43,287 nt of DNA, taken from contig PIVJ01000015.1 of NCBI GenBank assembly GCA_003353955.1, positions 1 to 43,287 of the forward strand, in the 5' to 3' direction. This document shows, one piece after another, positions 1-10,364 of the stretch (position 1 is the first letter of the stretch; each line of letters opens with the position of its first letter). The position numbers and the translations under genes are program-made. The notes beneath the pieces are model-generated. The model did not search any database, was not told the origin of the DNA, and saw only the letters and a program-made list of their open reading frames with translations. This stretch comes from Bacteroidota bacterium (GTDB lineage Bacteria; Bacteroidota; Bacteroidia; Bacteroidales; GCA-2711565).

Positions 1-2
1 AA

Positions 3-347
3 TTAACTGTCCTGATACGTCGGGGTAGTTTTCTTCTTTTTCAGGAGGAAGATAATAATTAACAATACAACGAAAGCACCATAGATCATACTGCTATGAT
101 ATCGATTATATTTCAACGGATTGGTGTTTCCTATATTAACATATGCCGCCCAAAAATAGGGATTTGCCCTGAGTTGGGAGGCAGTTGCAAGATGATCAAG
201 CTTTGCCTCCTGAAGTGCAACATCTTTCGCCAGGCCATCTTTTAGTTTCCTATAAAAACCGGTCATGATATCTGCACCCGATTTGTCATCTATTTCCCAA
301 AGGGTCATAATAATACTTGGCATCCCGGAATAAATAAAACCCCTTGC
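3..347 (-). pseudogene. CHAT-domain protein, 5'-truncated C-terminal remnant
   Basis: The leftward frame carries the end of a CHAT (caspase-like peptidase fold) domain: ARGFIYSGMPSIIMTLWEID, then a conserved FYRKL region, an AL..AK helix and NPYFWAAYVNIG. One hydrophobic segment (GAFVVLLIIIFLL) and a lysine-rich tail follow. Recognisable homology begins at the GCA codon at 345-347, directly after an in-frame TGA (348-350); the rest of the CHAT domain and the usual N-terminal TPR region are missing. The first ATG in frame (323) would give only 106 residues. Its 5' end lies about 20 bp from the ribosomal-operon promoter. I read it as a gene remnant left by a deletion or rearrangement; expression as a short membrane peptide cannot be excluded. 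Confidence 0.7.
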
Positions 348-369
348 TCATTGTTTTTTTAATTCGGAT

Positions 370-400
370 ATTGTTTTTTAAAAATATTTTTTTACCTTTG
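370..400 (+). promoter_or_regulatory. Bacteroidota-type promoter of the str-S10-spc-alpha operon
   Basis: ATTG (370-373) and TACCTTTG (393-400) are separated by 19 bp. This matches the -33/-7 consensus of the Bacteroidota primary sigma factor. Transcription should start near 405-408, leaving a leader of about 190 nt before rpsL. No other good promoter was seen before the operon. Confidence 0.8.
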
Positions 401-406
401 CAGCCC

Positions 407-595
407 CAAATTAGGGAATGTTTATAGAAATAACTGAAAAAGAGTAAGAGAACCTGATAATTCAAGACATATATAGGTTTTCAACTGTGATTAAAAAACG
501 ATCCGTTCTTAATTAAAGAATCACAGCAAAAGGTCTTAGTCCAGAAGTCACTCTCTTCGTTTTTCAGAAAAAAATAGTTTAATAAAAAACGTAAT
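407..595 (+). promoter_or_regulatory. structured 5' leader of rpsL
   Basis: This untranslated leader of about 190 nt contains two inverted repeats. GAGAACCT (448-455) pairs with AGGTTTTC (475-482) with one mismatch. CTGTGATT (485-492) pairs perfectly with AATCACAG (519-526). A third, mutually exclusive pairing is TTCTT (506-510) with AAGAA (516-520), which reuses two bases of the second stem's right arm. The alternating pairings look like a regulatory leader, for example feedback by a ribosomal protein, but no ligand can be assigned from the sequence. Confidence 0.45.
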
Positions 596-973
596 ATGCC
601 AACAATACAACAGTTAGTTCGCAAGGGGCGTAAGAAGTTGACAGAAAAAAGCAAATCTCCTGCATTGGATTCATGCCCACAAAGACGAGGTGTTTGTGTA
701 AGGGTTTATACAACAACCCCTAAAAAACCTAATTCAGCCATGAGAAAAGTGGCCCGGGTTAGATTAACCAATGGTAAAGAGGTAAATGCTTATATTCCTG
801 GTGAAGGTCATAATCTTCAGGAACACTCAATCGTAATGATTCGTGGTGGCAGGGTAAAAGACTTACCGGGTGTTCGTTATCACATTATCAGGGGCGCATT
901 GGATACTTCTGGTGTTGAAGGCAGAAACCAGCGAAGATCAAAATACGGAACTAAGCGACCAAAACAAAAGTAA
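596..973 (+). CDS. rpsL: 30S ribosomal protein S12
   Basis: S12 sits at the decoding centre of the small subunit and controls accuracy. The 125-residue product is of normal family length. It contains [14 protein letters not shown] with Lys43, the residue changed in streptomycin-resistant mutants, so the wild-type residue is present. It also carries DLPGVRYH, whose Asp is the conserved site of methylthiolation in this family. It is the first gene of the supercluster, and the start is preceded by an A-rich stretch with no Shine-Dalgarno sequence, as usual in Bacteroidota. rpsG follows after 23 nt. Confidence 0.98.
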   Translation: MPTIQQLVRKGRKKLTEKSKSPALDSCPQRRGVCVRVYTTTPKKPNSAMRKVARVRLTNGKEVNAYIPGEGHNLQEHSIVMIRGGRVKDLPGVRYHIIRGALDTSGVEGRNQRRSKYGTKRPKQK

Positions 974-996
974 AAAATTAACTCAAGTATAGAACA

Positions 997-1464
997 ATGA
1001 GGAAATCGAGACCAAAACAAAGAGTTATTCTTCCAGATCCAAGATTCAACGATATCATGGTAACTAAGTTTGTTAATAATCTGATGTTGGCAGGGAAGAA
1101 GAATATGGCTTTTAAAGTTTTTTATGAAGCGATTGATATTGTTTCGGAAAAGACAAAAGAAGACGGACTTGAAGTTTGGAAAAAAGGACTGGCAAATGTT
1201 ACTCCCGCAGTTGAGGTTAGAAGTAGAAGAATTGGAGGCGCAACTTTCCAGATTCCATCAGAAATTAGAGCGAGCAGAAAAGAATCTATAGGGATGAGGA
1301 ATCTGATTGGTGTTTCAAGAAAGCGTCATGAGAAATCAATGGGACAGAAATTAGCCGGAGAAATCATGGCTGCCTATAAAGAAGAAGGAACTGCATACAA
1401 GAAAAAAGAAGATACACACAGAATGGCAGAAGCGAATAAAGCTTTCTCTCATTTTAGATTTTAA
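997..1464 (+). CDS. rpsG: 30S ribosomal protein S7
   Basis: S7 nucleates assembly of the 30S head and lies near the E site. The 155-residue protein has the family length and the conserved stretch [19 protein letters not shown], ending with a typical C-terminal FSHFRF. It lies between rpsL and fusA in the canonical str order. In E. coli S7 is the translational repressor of this operon. The rpsL-rpsG spacer here is only 23 nt, so any comparable control would more likely act in the leader before rpsL; that last point is inference. Confidence 0.98.
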   Translation: MRKSRPKQRVILPDPRFNDIMVTKFVNNLMLAGKKNMAFKVFYEAIDIVSEKTKEDGLEVWKKGLANVTPAVEVRSRRIGGATFQIPSEIRASRKESIGMRNLIGVSRKRHEKSMGQKLAGEIMAAYKEEGTAYKKKEDTHRMAEANKAFSHFRF

Positions 1465-1489
1465 TTACATATAAGGTATAATACAACAA

Positions 1490-3595
1490 ATGTCCGAAAG
1501 GCTATCACATACAAGAAACATTGGCATTATGGCTCATATCGATGCGGGTAAAACCACAACGACTGAGCGTATCTTGTATTATGCCGGTATCAACCATAAA
1601 ATTGGTGAAGTGCATGATGGTACTGCTACCATGGATTGGATGATTCAGGAACAGGAAAGAGGCATTACAATTACTTCAGCTGCCACAACTGTTTTCTGGG
1701 ATTTCAATAATAAAGAATACAAAATCAATATCATCGATACTCCCGGTCATGTAGATTTTACTGTGGAGGTAGAGCGATCGCTTAGAGTACTGGATGGAGC
1801 CGTTGCATTATTTTGTGCTGTTGGTGGAGTTGAACCTCAATCTGAAACAGTTTGGCGACAAGCCAATAAATATAATGTGCCACGAATTAGTTTCGTAAAT
1901 AAAATGGATCGTTCCGGTGCTGACTTTTTAAAAGTGATTAATGAGATCAACGAAAGATTAAATGCTCAGGCTATTCCGGTTCAAATCCCGATCGGAGCTG
2001 AAGATACCTTTATAGGCATCGTTGATTTGGTAAAAAATAAAGCATATAAATGGGACGATGATTCGTTGGGTGCGAAGTATTTTGAAATTCCCATGCCGGA
2101 AGATGTTAAAGCTGATGTAGAAGTTTATCGCTCAAAACTGATAGAAGGTGTTGCTGAAGAAAGTGATGAGTTACTTCGTAAGTTCATTGAAAATCCAAAT
2201 TCAATTACCGAAGATGAAATTAACGCCGCAATTCGGAAAGCGACTCTCGAAACGAGAATTACTCCGGTTCTTTGCGGCTCATCATTCAAAAATAAAGGCG
2301 TTCAGTTTTTATTAAATGCCATCACAACTTATCTCCCCTCTCCAATAGATATTACTGCCGTTAGTGGAATCAATCCATTTACCAGCAAAGAAGAAACCCG
2401 AATTTCCGATTCAAACGAACCATTTACAGCCTTAGCTTTTAAAATTGCCACAGATTCTTATGTAGGTAGAATTGCTTTCTTCCGTGTTTATTCAGGAAGT
2501 ATGGAAGCAGGTACGGTTATTCTTAATGCCAGCACAAATAAAAAAGAAAGAATTGCAAGAATCTTACAAATGCACGCTAATAAACAAAACCCACTCAAAA
2601 TGATTGAGGCAGGTGATATTGGAGCAGCCGTAGGATTTAAAGATATTAGAACCGGAGATACTTTGACGGACATAAAACATCCCTTGGTTTTGGAAGCTAT
2701 TGAATTTCCGGATCCGGTAATTAGTTTGGCTATTGAACCAAAGGTTCAGGATGATGTAGATAAACTATCTATTTCATTAAAAAAATTAGCTGAAGAAGAT
2801 CCAACTTTCACTGTACGAGTTGATGGAGATACTGGTCAAACACTAATTAACGGGATGGGCGAATTGCATCTTGATATCTTAGTTGATCGCTTAAAACGTG
2901 AATTCAATATTGAAGTTAACCAAGGAACGCCACAGGTTGCTTATAAAGAAACAGTGAGTCAAACCATTTTACATCGTGAAATTTATAAAAAACAAAGCGG
3001 TGGAAGAGGTCGATTTGCAGAAATTTATGTAGCGTTTGGTCCGGCTGATGAAGATGTTAAAGGATTACAATTTATAAATGATATACGGGATGGTAACATT
3101 CCTAAACCATATATTCCTTCAATTGAGAAAGGATTCCGTATGGCTATGCAAAATGGTGCATTAATCGGATTTCCGATGAACAATTTAAAAGTCCGCCTTA
3201 TTGATGGTTCTTATCATAGCGTTGATTCAGATGCATTATCTTTTGAAGTAGCTGCTGGACAAGCATTCAGAAATGCATCAAAAAACGCAAATCCGGTTTT
3301 GCTTGAGCCTATCATGAAACTGGAAATCAACACACCTGATGATTATGTAGGTGACTTGAGTAGTGATTTAAATAAGAGAAGAGGAAATTTGGAGGATGTA
3401 CAGTCGAAAATTGGTTTTCACGTCATTAAAGCAAAAGTTCCGCTGGCAGAAATGTTTGGTTATGTAACTTCATTACGAACCATCACTTCCGGAAGAGCAA
3501 TATCAAATTTAGAGTTCTCGCATTATGAAACATGCCCGAAGGAAATACAGGAAGAAATTTTGTATAAAATAAGAGGATACGTAACAAATTCTTAA
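1490..3595 (+). CDS. fusA: translation elongation factor EF-G
   Basis: EF-G is the GTPase that drives ribosomal translocation and, with RRF, subunit recycling. The 701-residue protein has all G motifs: [13 protein letters not shown] (15-27), the switch segment QERGITIT (55-62), DTPGHVD (83-89) and NKMD (137-140). Domains II-V follow, with the domain IV tip SYHSVDS containing the His expected at the decoding centre. It sits 25 nt after rpsG and 25 nt before rpsJ. No tuf gene follows, unlike the E. coli str operon. Bacteroidota often carry a second EF-G paralogue elsewhere; this one occupies the canonical position. Confidence 0.98.
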   Translation: MSERLSHTRNIGIMAHIDAGKTTTTERILYYAGINHKIGEVHDGTATMDWMIQEQERGITITSAATTVFWDFNNKEYKINIIDTPGHVDFTVEVERSLRVLDGAVALFCAVGGVEPQSETVWRQANKYNVPRISFVNKMDRSGADFLKVINEINERLNAQAIPVQIPIGAEDTFIGIVDLVKNKAYKWDDDSLGAKYFEIPMPEDVKADVEVYRSKLIEGVAEESDELLRKFIENPNSITEDEINAAIRKATLETRITPVLCGSSFKNKGVQFLLNAITTYLPSPIDITAVSGINPFTSKEETRISDSNEPFTALAFKIATDSYVGRIAFFRVYSGSMEAGTVILNASTNKKERIARILQMHANKQNPLKMIEAGDIGAAVGFKDIRTGDTLTDIKHPLVLEAIEFPDPVISLAIEPKVQDDVDKLSISLKKLAEEDPTFTVRVDGDTGQTLINGMGELHLDILVDRLKREFNIEVNQGTPQVAYKETVSQTILHREIYKKQSGGRGRFAEIYVAFGPADEDVKGLQFINDIRDGNIPKPYIPSIEKGFRMAMQNGALIGFPMNNLKVRLIDGSYHSVDSDALSFEVAAGQAFRNASKNANPVLLEPIMKLEINTPDDYVGDLSSDLNKRRGNLEDVQSKIGFHVIKAKVPLAEMFGYVTSLRTITSGRAISNLEFSHYETCPKEIQEEILYKIRGYVTNS

Positions 3596-3620
3596 GAATA
3601 AGAAATTAAAACAATAAAAC

Positions 3621-3926
3621 GTGAGTCAAAGGATTAGAATTAAATTGAAATCATACGATCATAACCTGGTTGACAAATCAGCCGAGAAGATTGTAAAAAC
3701 TGTTAAGTCAACTGGTGCAGTTGTTAACGGTCCCATTCCTTTACCAACTAATAAAAAGATTTTTACAGTTAATAAAGCAACCTTTGTTAACAAAAAATCT
3801 AGAGAGCAATTTCAGCTTTGTTCTTACAAAAGGCTACTAGATATTTATAGTACTACTACTAAAACAATCGATGCCTTAATGAAGCTTGAATTACCAAGTG
3901 GAGTAGAAGTTGAAATAAAAGTTTAA
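3621..3926 (+). CDS. rpsJ: 30S ribosomal protein S10
   Basis: S10 is a 30S head protein that also acts as NusE in transcription antitermination. The 101-residue product begins [15 protein letters not shown] and ends [11 protein letters not shown], both diagnostic. The start codon is GTG at 3621; no ATG lies near that would retain the conserved N-terminus. It opens the S10 section, directly after fusA, with no separate promoter visible in the 25-nt gap. Confidence 0.97.
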   Translation: MSQRIRIKLKSYDHNLVDKSAEKIVKTVKSTGAVVNGPIPLPTNKKIFTVNKATFVNKKSREQFQLCSYKRLLDIYSTTTKTIDALMKLELPSGVEVEIKV

Positions 3927-3932
3927 GTATAG

Positions 3933-3953
3933 TTAGCAAGCTTAATAAGCTAA
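3933..3953 (+). promoter_or_regulatory. small hairpin in the rpsJ-rplC spacer
   Basis: TTAGC (3933-3937) can pair with GCTAA (3949-3953), or alternatively AGCTT (3939-3943) with AAGCT (3947-3951). The structure ends 13 nt before the rplC start. It is short and may be incidental. Position suggests translational control of rplC, but nothing in the sequence proves this. Confidence 0.25.
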
Positions 3954-3966
3954 AAAGAAAGAGAAG

Positions 3967-4596
3967 ATGTCAGGATTAATTGGAAAAAAAATAGGAATGA
4001 CCAGTGTTTATGATGAGAATGGTAAAAATTTACCATGCACCGTTATCGAAGCTGGCCCTTGTGTAGTAACCCAGGTGAGAACTATAGAAACTGATGGTTA
4101 CGAGGCAATTCAACTTGCATTTGATGACAAAAAGGATAAACACACAACAGGTGCGTTAAAAGGTCATTTTGTTAAAGCTGGTGTAACTCCTAAAAGAATT
4201 TTAAAGGAGTTTAGCAGATTCGAATCGGGCCACCAAAAGGAATTTGGAGATGTACTTTCTGTTGATATCTTTACCGAAGGTGAGTTTATTGATGTTGTTG
4301 GAACCTCAAAAGGAAAAGGATTTCAAGGAGTTGTAAAGCGATATAACTTCCGTGGTGTGAACGATGCAACGCATGGTCAACATAACCGATTAAGGGCTCC
4401 GGGATCAATCGGTGCTTCTTCAAATCCTTCCAGAGTATTTAAAGGAATGCGTATGGCAGGTAGAATGGGTGGCGATCGCGTAAAAATGACCAACTTACAA
4501 ATTATTAAAATCATTCCTGAAAAGAATTTACTTATTGTTAAAGGATCAGTTCCTGGTTCTAAAAATTCATATTTATATATCGAAAGATGGAGTTAG
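3967..4596 (+). CDS. rplC: 50S ribosomal protein L3
   Basis: L3 is an early-assembly 50S protein whose extension approaches the peptidyl transferase centre. The 209-residue protein starts [19 protein letters not shown] and has the family signature [20 protein letters not shown], followed by [12 protein letters not shown]. The last ten bases overlap the start of rplD, indicating translational coupling of L3 and L4, as fits proteins made in equal amounts. Confidence 0.98.
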   Translation: MSGLIGKKIGMTSVYDENGKNLPCTVIEAGPCVVTQVRTIETDGYEAIQLAFDDKKDKHTTGALKGHFVKAGVTPKRILKEFSRFESGHQKEFGDVLSVDIFTEGEFIDVVGTSKGKGFQGVVKRYNFRGVNDATHGQHNRLRAPGSIGASSNPSRVFKGMRMAGRMGGDRVKMTNLQIIKIIPEKNLLIVKGSVPGSKNSYLYIERWS

Positions 4597-5213
4597 TAGT
4601 ACATAATATAAACGGTAAGAAGACTGACAAAAAGGTCAAACTCAGCAAAGACATATTTGAGATCGAACCAAATGATCATGCCATTTATCTGGACACCAAG
4701 CAATATCTGGCTAATCAACGACAAGGTACTCATAGTTCAAAAGAGTTACATGCTATTTCTGGAAGTACTCGTAAAATTAAACGACAAAAGGGAACAGGTA
4801 CAGCACGAGCCGGTAGTATAAAATCCGGAATTTTCAGAGGTGGTGCAAGAATATTTGGTCCCCAACCAAGAGATTATCGATTTAAGCTGAATAAAAAGCT
4901 GAAACGATTAGCCCGTAAATCTGCCTTAGCTTATAAAGTAATTGATAAAAACATTTTGGCGGTTGAAGATTTTGATCTGGAACCAAAAACAAAAAGTTAT
5001 GTTGAATTATTAAATAACTTCAATCTTGCTGACAAAAAAACGTTGTTGGTGCTTGCTGATTCTAAAGAGAATATTTATTTGGCAGCACGTAACCTTAAGA
5101 AAGCAAAAATAGTTCATGCTTCAGGCTTAAACACATACGATATTTTAAATGCAAACAATTTGTTGATTTCTGAGGCGTCTTTTGCCGAGATCGAAAAAAT
5201 GTTTGCTCAATAA
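4587..5213 (+). CDS. rplD: 50S ribosomal protein L4
   Basis: L4 lines the peptide exit tunnel with its extended loop, and in E. coli it also represses the S10 operon. The 208-residue product has the loop motif [13 protein letters not shown] and [15 protein letters not shown]. The ATG at 4587 lies inside rplC (10-bp overlap in another frame), and the N-terminal [11 protein letters not shown] fits the family, so this start is preferred. No E. coli-like L4-responsive leader is evident before rpsJ. Confidence 0.97.
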   Translation: MELVVHNINGKKTDKKVKLSKDIFEIEPNDHAIYLDTKQYLANQRQGTHSSKELHAISGSTRKIKRQKGTGTARAGSIKSGIFRGGARIFGPQPRDYRFKLNKKLKRLARKSALAYKVIDKNILAVEDFDLEPKTKSYVELLNNFNLADKKTLLVLADSKENIYLAARNLKKAKIVHASGLNTYDILNANNLLISEASFAEIEKMFAQ

Positions 5214-5236
5214 TAGAATATATAAAATCATACAAA

Positions 5237-5527
5237 ATGGATATCATTAAAAAACCGGTAATTACTGAAAAAATGACGGAAATGGGCGAAAAGCTGAACC
5301 GTTACGGTTTTATCGTTGATAAACGTGCCAATAAGCTACAAATCAAAGATGCAATACAGGATATTTACGGAGTAGAAGTTATGTCAATTAATACGATGAA
5401 CTATTCCGGTAAATCAAAATCCAGATTTACAAAAGCAGGATTTATTAGCGGCAAAACAAATTCATTTAAGAAAGCTATTATTACAATAGCTGAAGGCGAA
5501 ACAATTGATTTTTATAGCAATATTTAA
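5237..5527 (+). CDS. rplW: 50S ribosomal protein L23
   Basis: L23 sits at the exit of the peptide tunnel and is the docking site for trigger factor and SRP. The 96-residue protein starts with the typical [13 protein letters not shown] and has the conserved [20 protein letters not shown] core. It is 23 nt after rplD and 5 nt before rplB, consistent with coupled translation in the S10 section. Confidence 0.97.
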   Translation: MDIIKKPVITEKMTEMGEKLNRYGFIVDKRANKLQIKDAIQDIYGVEVMSINTMNYSGKSKSRFTKAGFISGKTNSFKKAIITIAEGETIDFYSNI

Positions 5528-5532
5528 TTAGG

Positions 5533-6363
<831 letters not shown>

Positions 6364-6382
6364 TAATTAAATCATAAGAACA

Positions 6383-6661
6383 ATGAGTCGTTCTCTTAAA
6401 AAAGGTCCTTTTATTCATTACAAACTGGAAAAGAAAGTATTTGCAAATATTGACTCTGGTAAAAAATCTGTTATCAAAACTTGGTCAAGAGCTTCAATGA
6501 TTTCACCTGATTTTGTAGGTCAAACCATCGCAGTTCATAATGGAAATAAATTTATTCCGGTTTACATTACTGAAAATATGGTTGGACATAAATTAGGTGA
6601 ATTTGCCCCAACCAGAATATTCAGGGGGCATGCAGGAAACAAAGATAAAGCTAGAAGATAA
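6383..6661 (+). CDS. rpsS: 30S ribosomal protein S19
   Basis: S19 is in the 30S head and contacts the 50S subunit and the A-site tRNA. The 92-residue protein starts [14 protein letters not shown] and carries [17 protein letters not shown], both family signatures. An overlapping reading frame begins inside its 3' end at 6597, but that is not the true start of rplV. Confidence 0.97.
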   Translation: MSRSLKKGPFIHYKLEKKVFANIDSGKKSVIKTWSRASMISPDFVGQTIAVHNGNKFIPVYITENMVGHKLGEFAPTRIFRGHAGNKDKARR

Positions 6662-6683
6662 AGGCAAAAAAGAATTACATATT

Positions 6684-7091
6684 ATGGGAGCAAGAAAACA
6701 TAATTCGGCAGCACAATTAAAAGAAGCAAAGAAAAAAATATACTTTGCTAAATTGAATAATTGTCCCACCTCACCCAGAAAAATGAGGCTAGTTGGGGAC
6801 ATGATCAGTGGTGTTAATGTTGAACAAGCATTACATATGTTAAAGCATTCACCCAAGGAAGCAGCCATAAGAATGAGTAAATTATTACGTTCGGCTATAG
6901 CTAATTGGGAAGCAAAGAATGAAGGACAGCGAATTGAAGGTAGCAATCTGTACGTTAAAACAGTTGCCGTTGACAGTGCCAGAATGTTAAAACGAATTCA
7001 ACCTGCTCCACAAGGCCGGGCACACAGGGTGAGAAAACGTTCAAATCATGTAACAATAGTGCTTGACAGCAGAACTGAAGTTAAAAATTAA
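6684..7091 (+). CDS. rplV: 50S ribosomal protein L22
   Basis: L22 lines the exit tunnel beside L4; changes in its loop give macrolide resistance. I place the start at the ATG at 6684 ([11 protein letters not shown]), giving 135 residues. The frame is open back to 6597 inside rpsS, but those extra 29 residues do not resemble L22. The core [15 protein letters not shown] and the loop region [20 protein letters not shown] are clear. No obvious resistance-type duplication is seen in the loop. Gap to rpsS 22 nt, to rpsC 24 nt. Confidence 0.96.
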   Translation: MGARKHNSAAQLKEAKKKIYFAKLNNCPTSPRKMRLVGDMISGVNVEQALHMLKHSPKEAAIRMSKLLRSAIANWEAKNEGQRIEGSNLYVKTVAVDSARMLKRIQPAPQGRAHRVRKRSNHVTIVLDSRTEVKN

Positions 7092-7115
7092 TCATTAATA
7101 TTTAAGATATAATTA

Positions 7116-7835
7116 ATGGGACAAAAAGCAAATCCAATAGGTCTTAGGTTAGGAATCGTCAAAGGATGGGATTCGAATTGGTTTGGTGGAAAGGATTTTT
7201 CCGAAAAACTAATTGAGGATGATAAAATCAGAAAATATTTAAATGTTAGATTAGCGAAAGCCGGTGTTTCTAAGATTATCATTGAGCGAACCTTGAAAAT
7301 GATAACCGTAACCATATTTAGTGCGAGACCTGGTATTATTATTGGTAAGGGAGGCTCTGAAGTTGATAAGCTTAAAGAAGAACTAAAGAAGATTACTGGA
7401 AAAGAAATTCAAATCAATATTTCTGAAATTAAACGTCCTGAATTGGATGCAGTAATTGTTGCTAATTCAATTAGTCGCCAAATTGAGGGAAGAATATCAT
7501 TTAGAAGAGCGATCAAAACATCTATTGCCGCAACTATGCGTATTGGCGCAGATGGAATTAAAGTTCAAATTTCCGGAAGAATTGGTGGAGCTGAAATGGC
7601 AAGAAGCGAATCATACAAAGAAGGTAGAATCCCATTGCATACATTGCGTGCTGATATCGACTATGCACTTTGCGAAGCACATACAACATACGGCAGAATC
7701 GGAATTAAAGTATGGATTTGTAAAGGTGAGATTTATGGCAAACCTGAATTGGTGCCAACATCAGGAATCGGAACCAAATCACAACAAAGTGGAGGCCCTC
7801 GTGGCAAAGGTGGTCCTCGAAATAAAAGAAGATAA
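7116..7835 (+). CDS. rpsC: 30S ribosomal protein S3
   Basis: S3 forms part of the mRNA entry tunnel and its helicase. The 239-residue protein starts [20 protein letters not shown] and has the KH-type RNA-binding loop [17 protein letters not shown]. The C-terminal domain ([16 protein letters not shown], then [10 protein letters not shown]) is intact. The tail is Gly/Arg/Lys-rich ([14 protein letters not shown]). An overlapping open frame at 7456-7848 is a shadow of this gene. Confidence 0.97.
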   Translation: MGQKANPIGLRLGIVKGWDSNWFGGKDFSEKLIEDDKIRKYLNVRLAKAGVSKIIIERTLKMITVTIFSARPGIIIGKGGSEVDKLKEELKKITGKEIQINISEIKRPELDAVIVANSISRQIEGRISFRRAIKTSIAATMRIGADGIKVQISGRIGGAEMARSESYKEGRIPLHTLRADIDYALCEAHTTYGRIGIKVWICKGEIYGKPELVPTSGIGTKSQQSGGPRGKGGPRNKRR

Positions 7836-7866
7836 ACAATACCTATAATTTTTAATATTATATATA

Positions 7867-8286
7867 ATGTTACAGCCTAGAAAGACAAAGTTCAGGAAAA
7901 TGCAAAAAGGAAAAATGAAAGGAAATTCCTATCGTGGGAATGAGCTTGCATTTGGATCTTTTGGATTGAAAGCCCTTGAGGAATCCTGGATAACCGGAAG
8001 ACAATTAGAGGCAGCCCGCCAGGCAGTTACTCGATATATGAAACGTGAAGGAGATCTTTGGATTCGTATTTTTCCTGATAAGCCTATCACAAAAAAACCT
8101 GCTGAGGTTCGAATGGGTAAAGGTAAAGGAGCTCCGGAATATTTTGTAGCCAGAGTATCGCCCGGAAGAATCATTTTTGAAGCAGAAGGAGTACCATTGG
8201 AAGCTGCAAAAGAAGCCATGCGGTTAGCAGCTCAAAAACTTCCAATTAAAATGAAATTTATTGTAAGGAGAGATTACGCAGAATAA
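7867..8286 (+). CDS. rplP: 50S ribosomal protein L16
   Basis: L16 helps build the A-site region of the 50S subunit. The 139-residue product begins [19 protein letters not shown] and has [20 protein letters not shown] and [18 protein letters not shown], all characteristic. It is 31 nt after rpsC and 14 nt before rpmC, in the normal S10 order. Confidence 0.98.
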   Translation: MLQPRKTKFRKMQKGKMKGNSYRGNELAFGSFGLKALEESWITGRQLEAARQAVTRYMKREGDLWIRIFPDKPITKKPAEVRMGKGKGAPEYFVARVSPGRIIFEAEGVPLEAAKEAMRLAAQKLPIKMKFIVRRDYAE

Positions 8287-8300
8287 TCAATTTTAAAAAA

Positions 8301-8525
8301 ATGGAACAAGCAGTTATCAGAGAACTTTCTACAGAAGACTTAGTAGACAGACTGGAAGAAGAAAAAAAGCAATTGGTTAAACTTAAACTAAGCCATGCTG
8401 TTTCTCCTTTGGAAAACCCGAATAAGATTAAGGCATATCGTAAAACTATTGCCCGTATTCAAACCGAAATGAGGAAAAGAATACTTGAGCCAGTAAGCGA
8501 AAATGACTTGGAAACTGATAAGTAA
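8301..8525 (+). CDS. rpmC: 50S ribosomal protein L29
   Basis: L29 is a small helical-hairpin protein next to L23 at the tunnel exit. The 74-residue product has the family pattern of [33 protein letters not shown] and a final [11 protein letters not shown] helix. It is slightly longer than the usual 60-65 residues because of an acidic tail ([12 protein letters not shown]). It lies 8 nt before rpsQ. Confidence 0.95.
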   Translation: MEQAVIRELSTEDLVDRLEEEKKQLVKLKLSHAVSPLENPNKIKAYRKTIARIQTEMRKRILEPVSENDLETDK

Positions 8526-8533
8526 TAACTACT

Positions 8534-8788
8534 ATGGAAAGAAATCTAAGAAAAGAAAGAATAGGGTTAGTCGTTAGCGACAAAATGGATAAATCCATTA
8601 TTGTTGAAATCGAGCGAAAAGTAAAACATCCTATTTATGGAAAGTTTGTGAAAAAGACTTCCAAATTCTCAGCTCATGATGAAAAAAACGACTGTGGCAT
8701 TGGCGACACAGTTCGCATCATGGAAACCAAGCCATTAAGCAAAAACAAGTGCTGGAGATTAATAGAAATTATTGAAAGAGCTAAATAA
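8534..8788 (+). CDS. rpsQ: 30S ribosomal protein S17
   Basis: S17 is a primary 16S rRNA binder in the 30S body. The 84-residue protein contains [20 protein letters not shown], the [14 protein letters not shown] segment and [20 protein letters not shown], covering the OB fold. Only 2 nt separate its stop from the rplN start, so translation is probably coupled. Confidence 0.97.
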   Translation: MERNLRKERIGLVVSDKMDKSIIVEIERKVKHPIYGKFVKKTSKFSAHDEKNDCGIGDTVRIMETKPLSKNKCWRLIEIIERAK

Positions 8789-8790
8789 TT

Positions 8791-9159
8791 ATGATACAAC
8801 AAGAATCAAGATTAGCTGTAGCTGACAATAGCGGTGCAAAAGAAGTACTTTGTATCCGAGTTTTGGGTGGAACTAAAAAGCGCTATGCCCGCATTGGCGA
8901 TAAAATTATCGTTACCGTAAAAAGTGCAATCCCATCCGGCAATATCAAAAAAGGTACTGTAGCAACAGCGGTTGTAGTCCGAACCAGAAAAGAAACCCGT
9001 AGAAATGATGGGTCATATATTCGTTTTGATGATAATGCAGTTGTGATGTTAAACGCAGCAGAGGAAATGATTGGCACCCGTATTTTTGGACCTGTTGCGC
9101 GCGAATTACGTGATAAGCAATATATGAAAATCGTATCACTAGCACCGGAAGTGCTTTAA
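8791..9159 (+). CDS. rplN: 50S ribosomal protein L14
   Basis: L14 forms an intersubunit bridge with 16S rRNA and is the docking site of silencing factor RsfS. The 122-residue length is the family standard. [18 protein letters not shown] at the N-terminus and [11 protein letters not shown] near the C-terminus are diagnostic. It opens the spc section and is followed by rplX after 15 nt. Confidence 0.98.
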   Translation: MIQQESRLAVADNSGAKEVLCIRVLGGTKKRYARIGDKIIVTVKSAIPSGNIKKGTVATAVVVRTRKETRRNDGSYIRFDDNAVVMLNAAEEMIGTRIFGPVARELRDKQYMKIVSLAPEVL

Positions 9160-9174
9160 AATCAGTTATAGATA

Positions 9175-9498
9175 ATGCAAAAAAAAATACATATTAAAAA
9201 AGGCGACACTGTGATGGTAATCACTGGCGAATCAAAAGGACAACAAGGTCGTGTACTGAAGTTGATTATTGATTCAAACCGTGCTATTGTTGAAGGAGTT
9301 AATATGGTTTCGAAGCATACCAAGCCGAATGCCGAAAACCCTAAAGGTGGAATCCTGAAACAAGAATCATCCATTCATCTTTCAAATTTGAAAGTGGTTG
9401 ATGGAACGGGAGCACCTACAAGAATAGGTAGAAAGATGGATGAAAAAAGTAGTAAAAGTATTCGATATTCTAAAAAGTCAGGGGAGGTAATTAAGTAA
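9175..9498 (+). CDS. rplX: 50S ribosomal protein L24
   Basis: L24 initiates 50S assembly by binding the 5' region of 23S rRNA. The 107-residue product has the KOW motif ([20 protein letters not shown]) and [18 protein letters not shown]. Its TAA stop shares one base with the rplE ATG (TAATG at 9496-9500), so the two are translationally coupled. The last codons also contain a GGGGAGG tract that resembles a Shine-Dalgarno sequence for rplE. Confidence 0.97.
   Translation: MQKKIHIKKGDTVMVITGESKGQQGRVLKLIIDSNRAIVEGVNMVSKHTKPNAENPKGGILKQESSIHLSNLKVVDGTGAPTRIGRKMDEKSSKSIRYSKKSGEVIK
9481..9487 (+). promoter_or_regulatory. Shine-Dalgarno-like site for rplE
   Basis: GGGGAGG lies ten bases before the rplE ATG at 9498, inside the end of rplX. 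Most genes in this window have only A-rich starts, so a strong purine tract stands out. It could aid reinitiation after rplX. It is also explained by the codons it spans, so function is uncertain. Confidence 0.4.
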
Positions 9499-10055
9499 TG
9501 GATTATACACCTAGATTAAGGAAAAAATATTTCGAGGAAATAATTCCAGAGTTAACAAAGCAGTTTAATTACAAATCTGTAATGCAGGTTCCTACATTGA
9601 AGAAAATTTCTGTCAATCAGGGATTGGGCAATGCGATAACTGATAAAAAAGTAATCGATACAGGAGTTGAAGAAATGACTAAAATTACGGGTCAATTAGC
9701 AGTTCCAACTACATCAAAAAAAGACATTTCAAATTTTAAACTTCGTAAAGGAATGCCTGTTGGAGTTCGTGTTACATTGCGTGGTGATAAAATGTATGAA
9801 TTCTTGGATAGATTAGTTGCAGTTGCAATTCCTCGTGTTAGAGACTTTAGAGGAGTTAATGACAAAGGCTTTGATGGCAGAGGAAACTATTCTTTTGGAG
9901 TTACCGAACAAATCATCTTTCCTGAAATCGATATCGATAAAGTAGTTAATATGAATGGAATGGATATAACACTAGTAACATCTGCCAATACAGATAAAGA
10001 AGCATTGGCATTGTTAAAAGAATTTGGCATTCCATTTAAAAATCAAAAACAATAG
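9498..10055 (+). CDS. rplE: 50S ribosomal protein L5
   Basis: L5 binds 5S rRNA in the central protuberance and contacts the P-site tRNA. The 185-residue protein includes the conserved [14 protein letters not shown] and [17 protein letters not shown]. It also has [20 protein letters not shown] and the C-terminal MDITLVTSA. The start overlaps the rplX stop by one base. rpsN follows after 6 nt. Confidence 0.98.
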   Translation: MDYTPRLRKKYFEEIIPELTKQFNYKSVMQVPTLKKISVNQGLGNAITDKKVIDTGVEEMTKITGQLAVPTTSKKDISNFKLRKGMPVGVRVTLRGDKMYEFLDRLVAVAIPRVRDFRGVNDKGFDGRGNYSFGVTEQIIFPEIDIDKVVNMNGMDITLVTSANTDKEALALLKEFGIPFKNQKQ

Positions 10056-10061
10056 AAGCAT

Positions 10062-10331
10062 ATGGCTAAAGAATCAATGAAAGCGAGAGAAGTTAAGAGA
10101 CAAAAACTCGTAGACAAGTATGCAGCCAAAAGAGCTGAATTAAAAGCAAACGGTGATTATATCGGGCTGCAAAAACTCCCAAAAAATGCATCTCCGGTAC
10201 GATTACATAATCGTTGCAAACTAACCGGACGCCCGAAAGGTTATATGCGTCAATTTGGAGTTTCTCGTATCAACTTTAGAGAAATGGCACTTAACGGATT
10301 AATCCCAGGTGTTAGAAAAGCTAGTTGGTAG
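10062..10331 (+). CDS. rpsN: 30S ribosomal protein S14, zinc-free form
   Basis: S14 is a 30S head protein. The 89-residue form has [20 protein letters not shown] and a typical GVRKASW end. It is the long type that lacks the two CxxC zinc motifs of the short S14; only one cysteine is present. Long S14 needs no zinc. Its place between rplE and rpsH is canonical. Confidence 0.97.
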   Translation: MAKESMKAREVKRQKLVDKYAAKRAELKANGDYIGLQKLPKNASPVRLHNRCKLTGRPKGYMRQFGVSRINFREMALNGLIPGVRKASW

Positions 10332-10364
10332 TTTAAAAAATTATAATAAATAAAAAAAGTTAAG

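Noticed and set aside
596-973. Streptomycin-resistance change in S12
   Set aside because: Lys43 and the loop around it are the wild-type residues.
3596-3620. Missing tuf gene between fusA and rpsJ as an anomaly
   Set aside because: Bacteroidota generally encode EF-Tu elsewhere, so the direct fusA-rpsJ junction is a normal lineage trait rather than a deletion.
6597-6683. Longer rplV start giving 29 extra N-terminal residues
   Set aside because: The extension overlaps rpsS in another frame and does not resemble L22, whose N-terminus is clear at 6684.
7456-7848. Second open frame of 130 codons inside rpsC
   Set aside because: It is a frame-shifted shadow of the S3 gene with no domain similarity.
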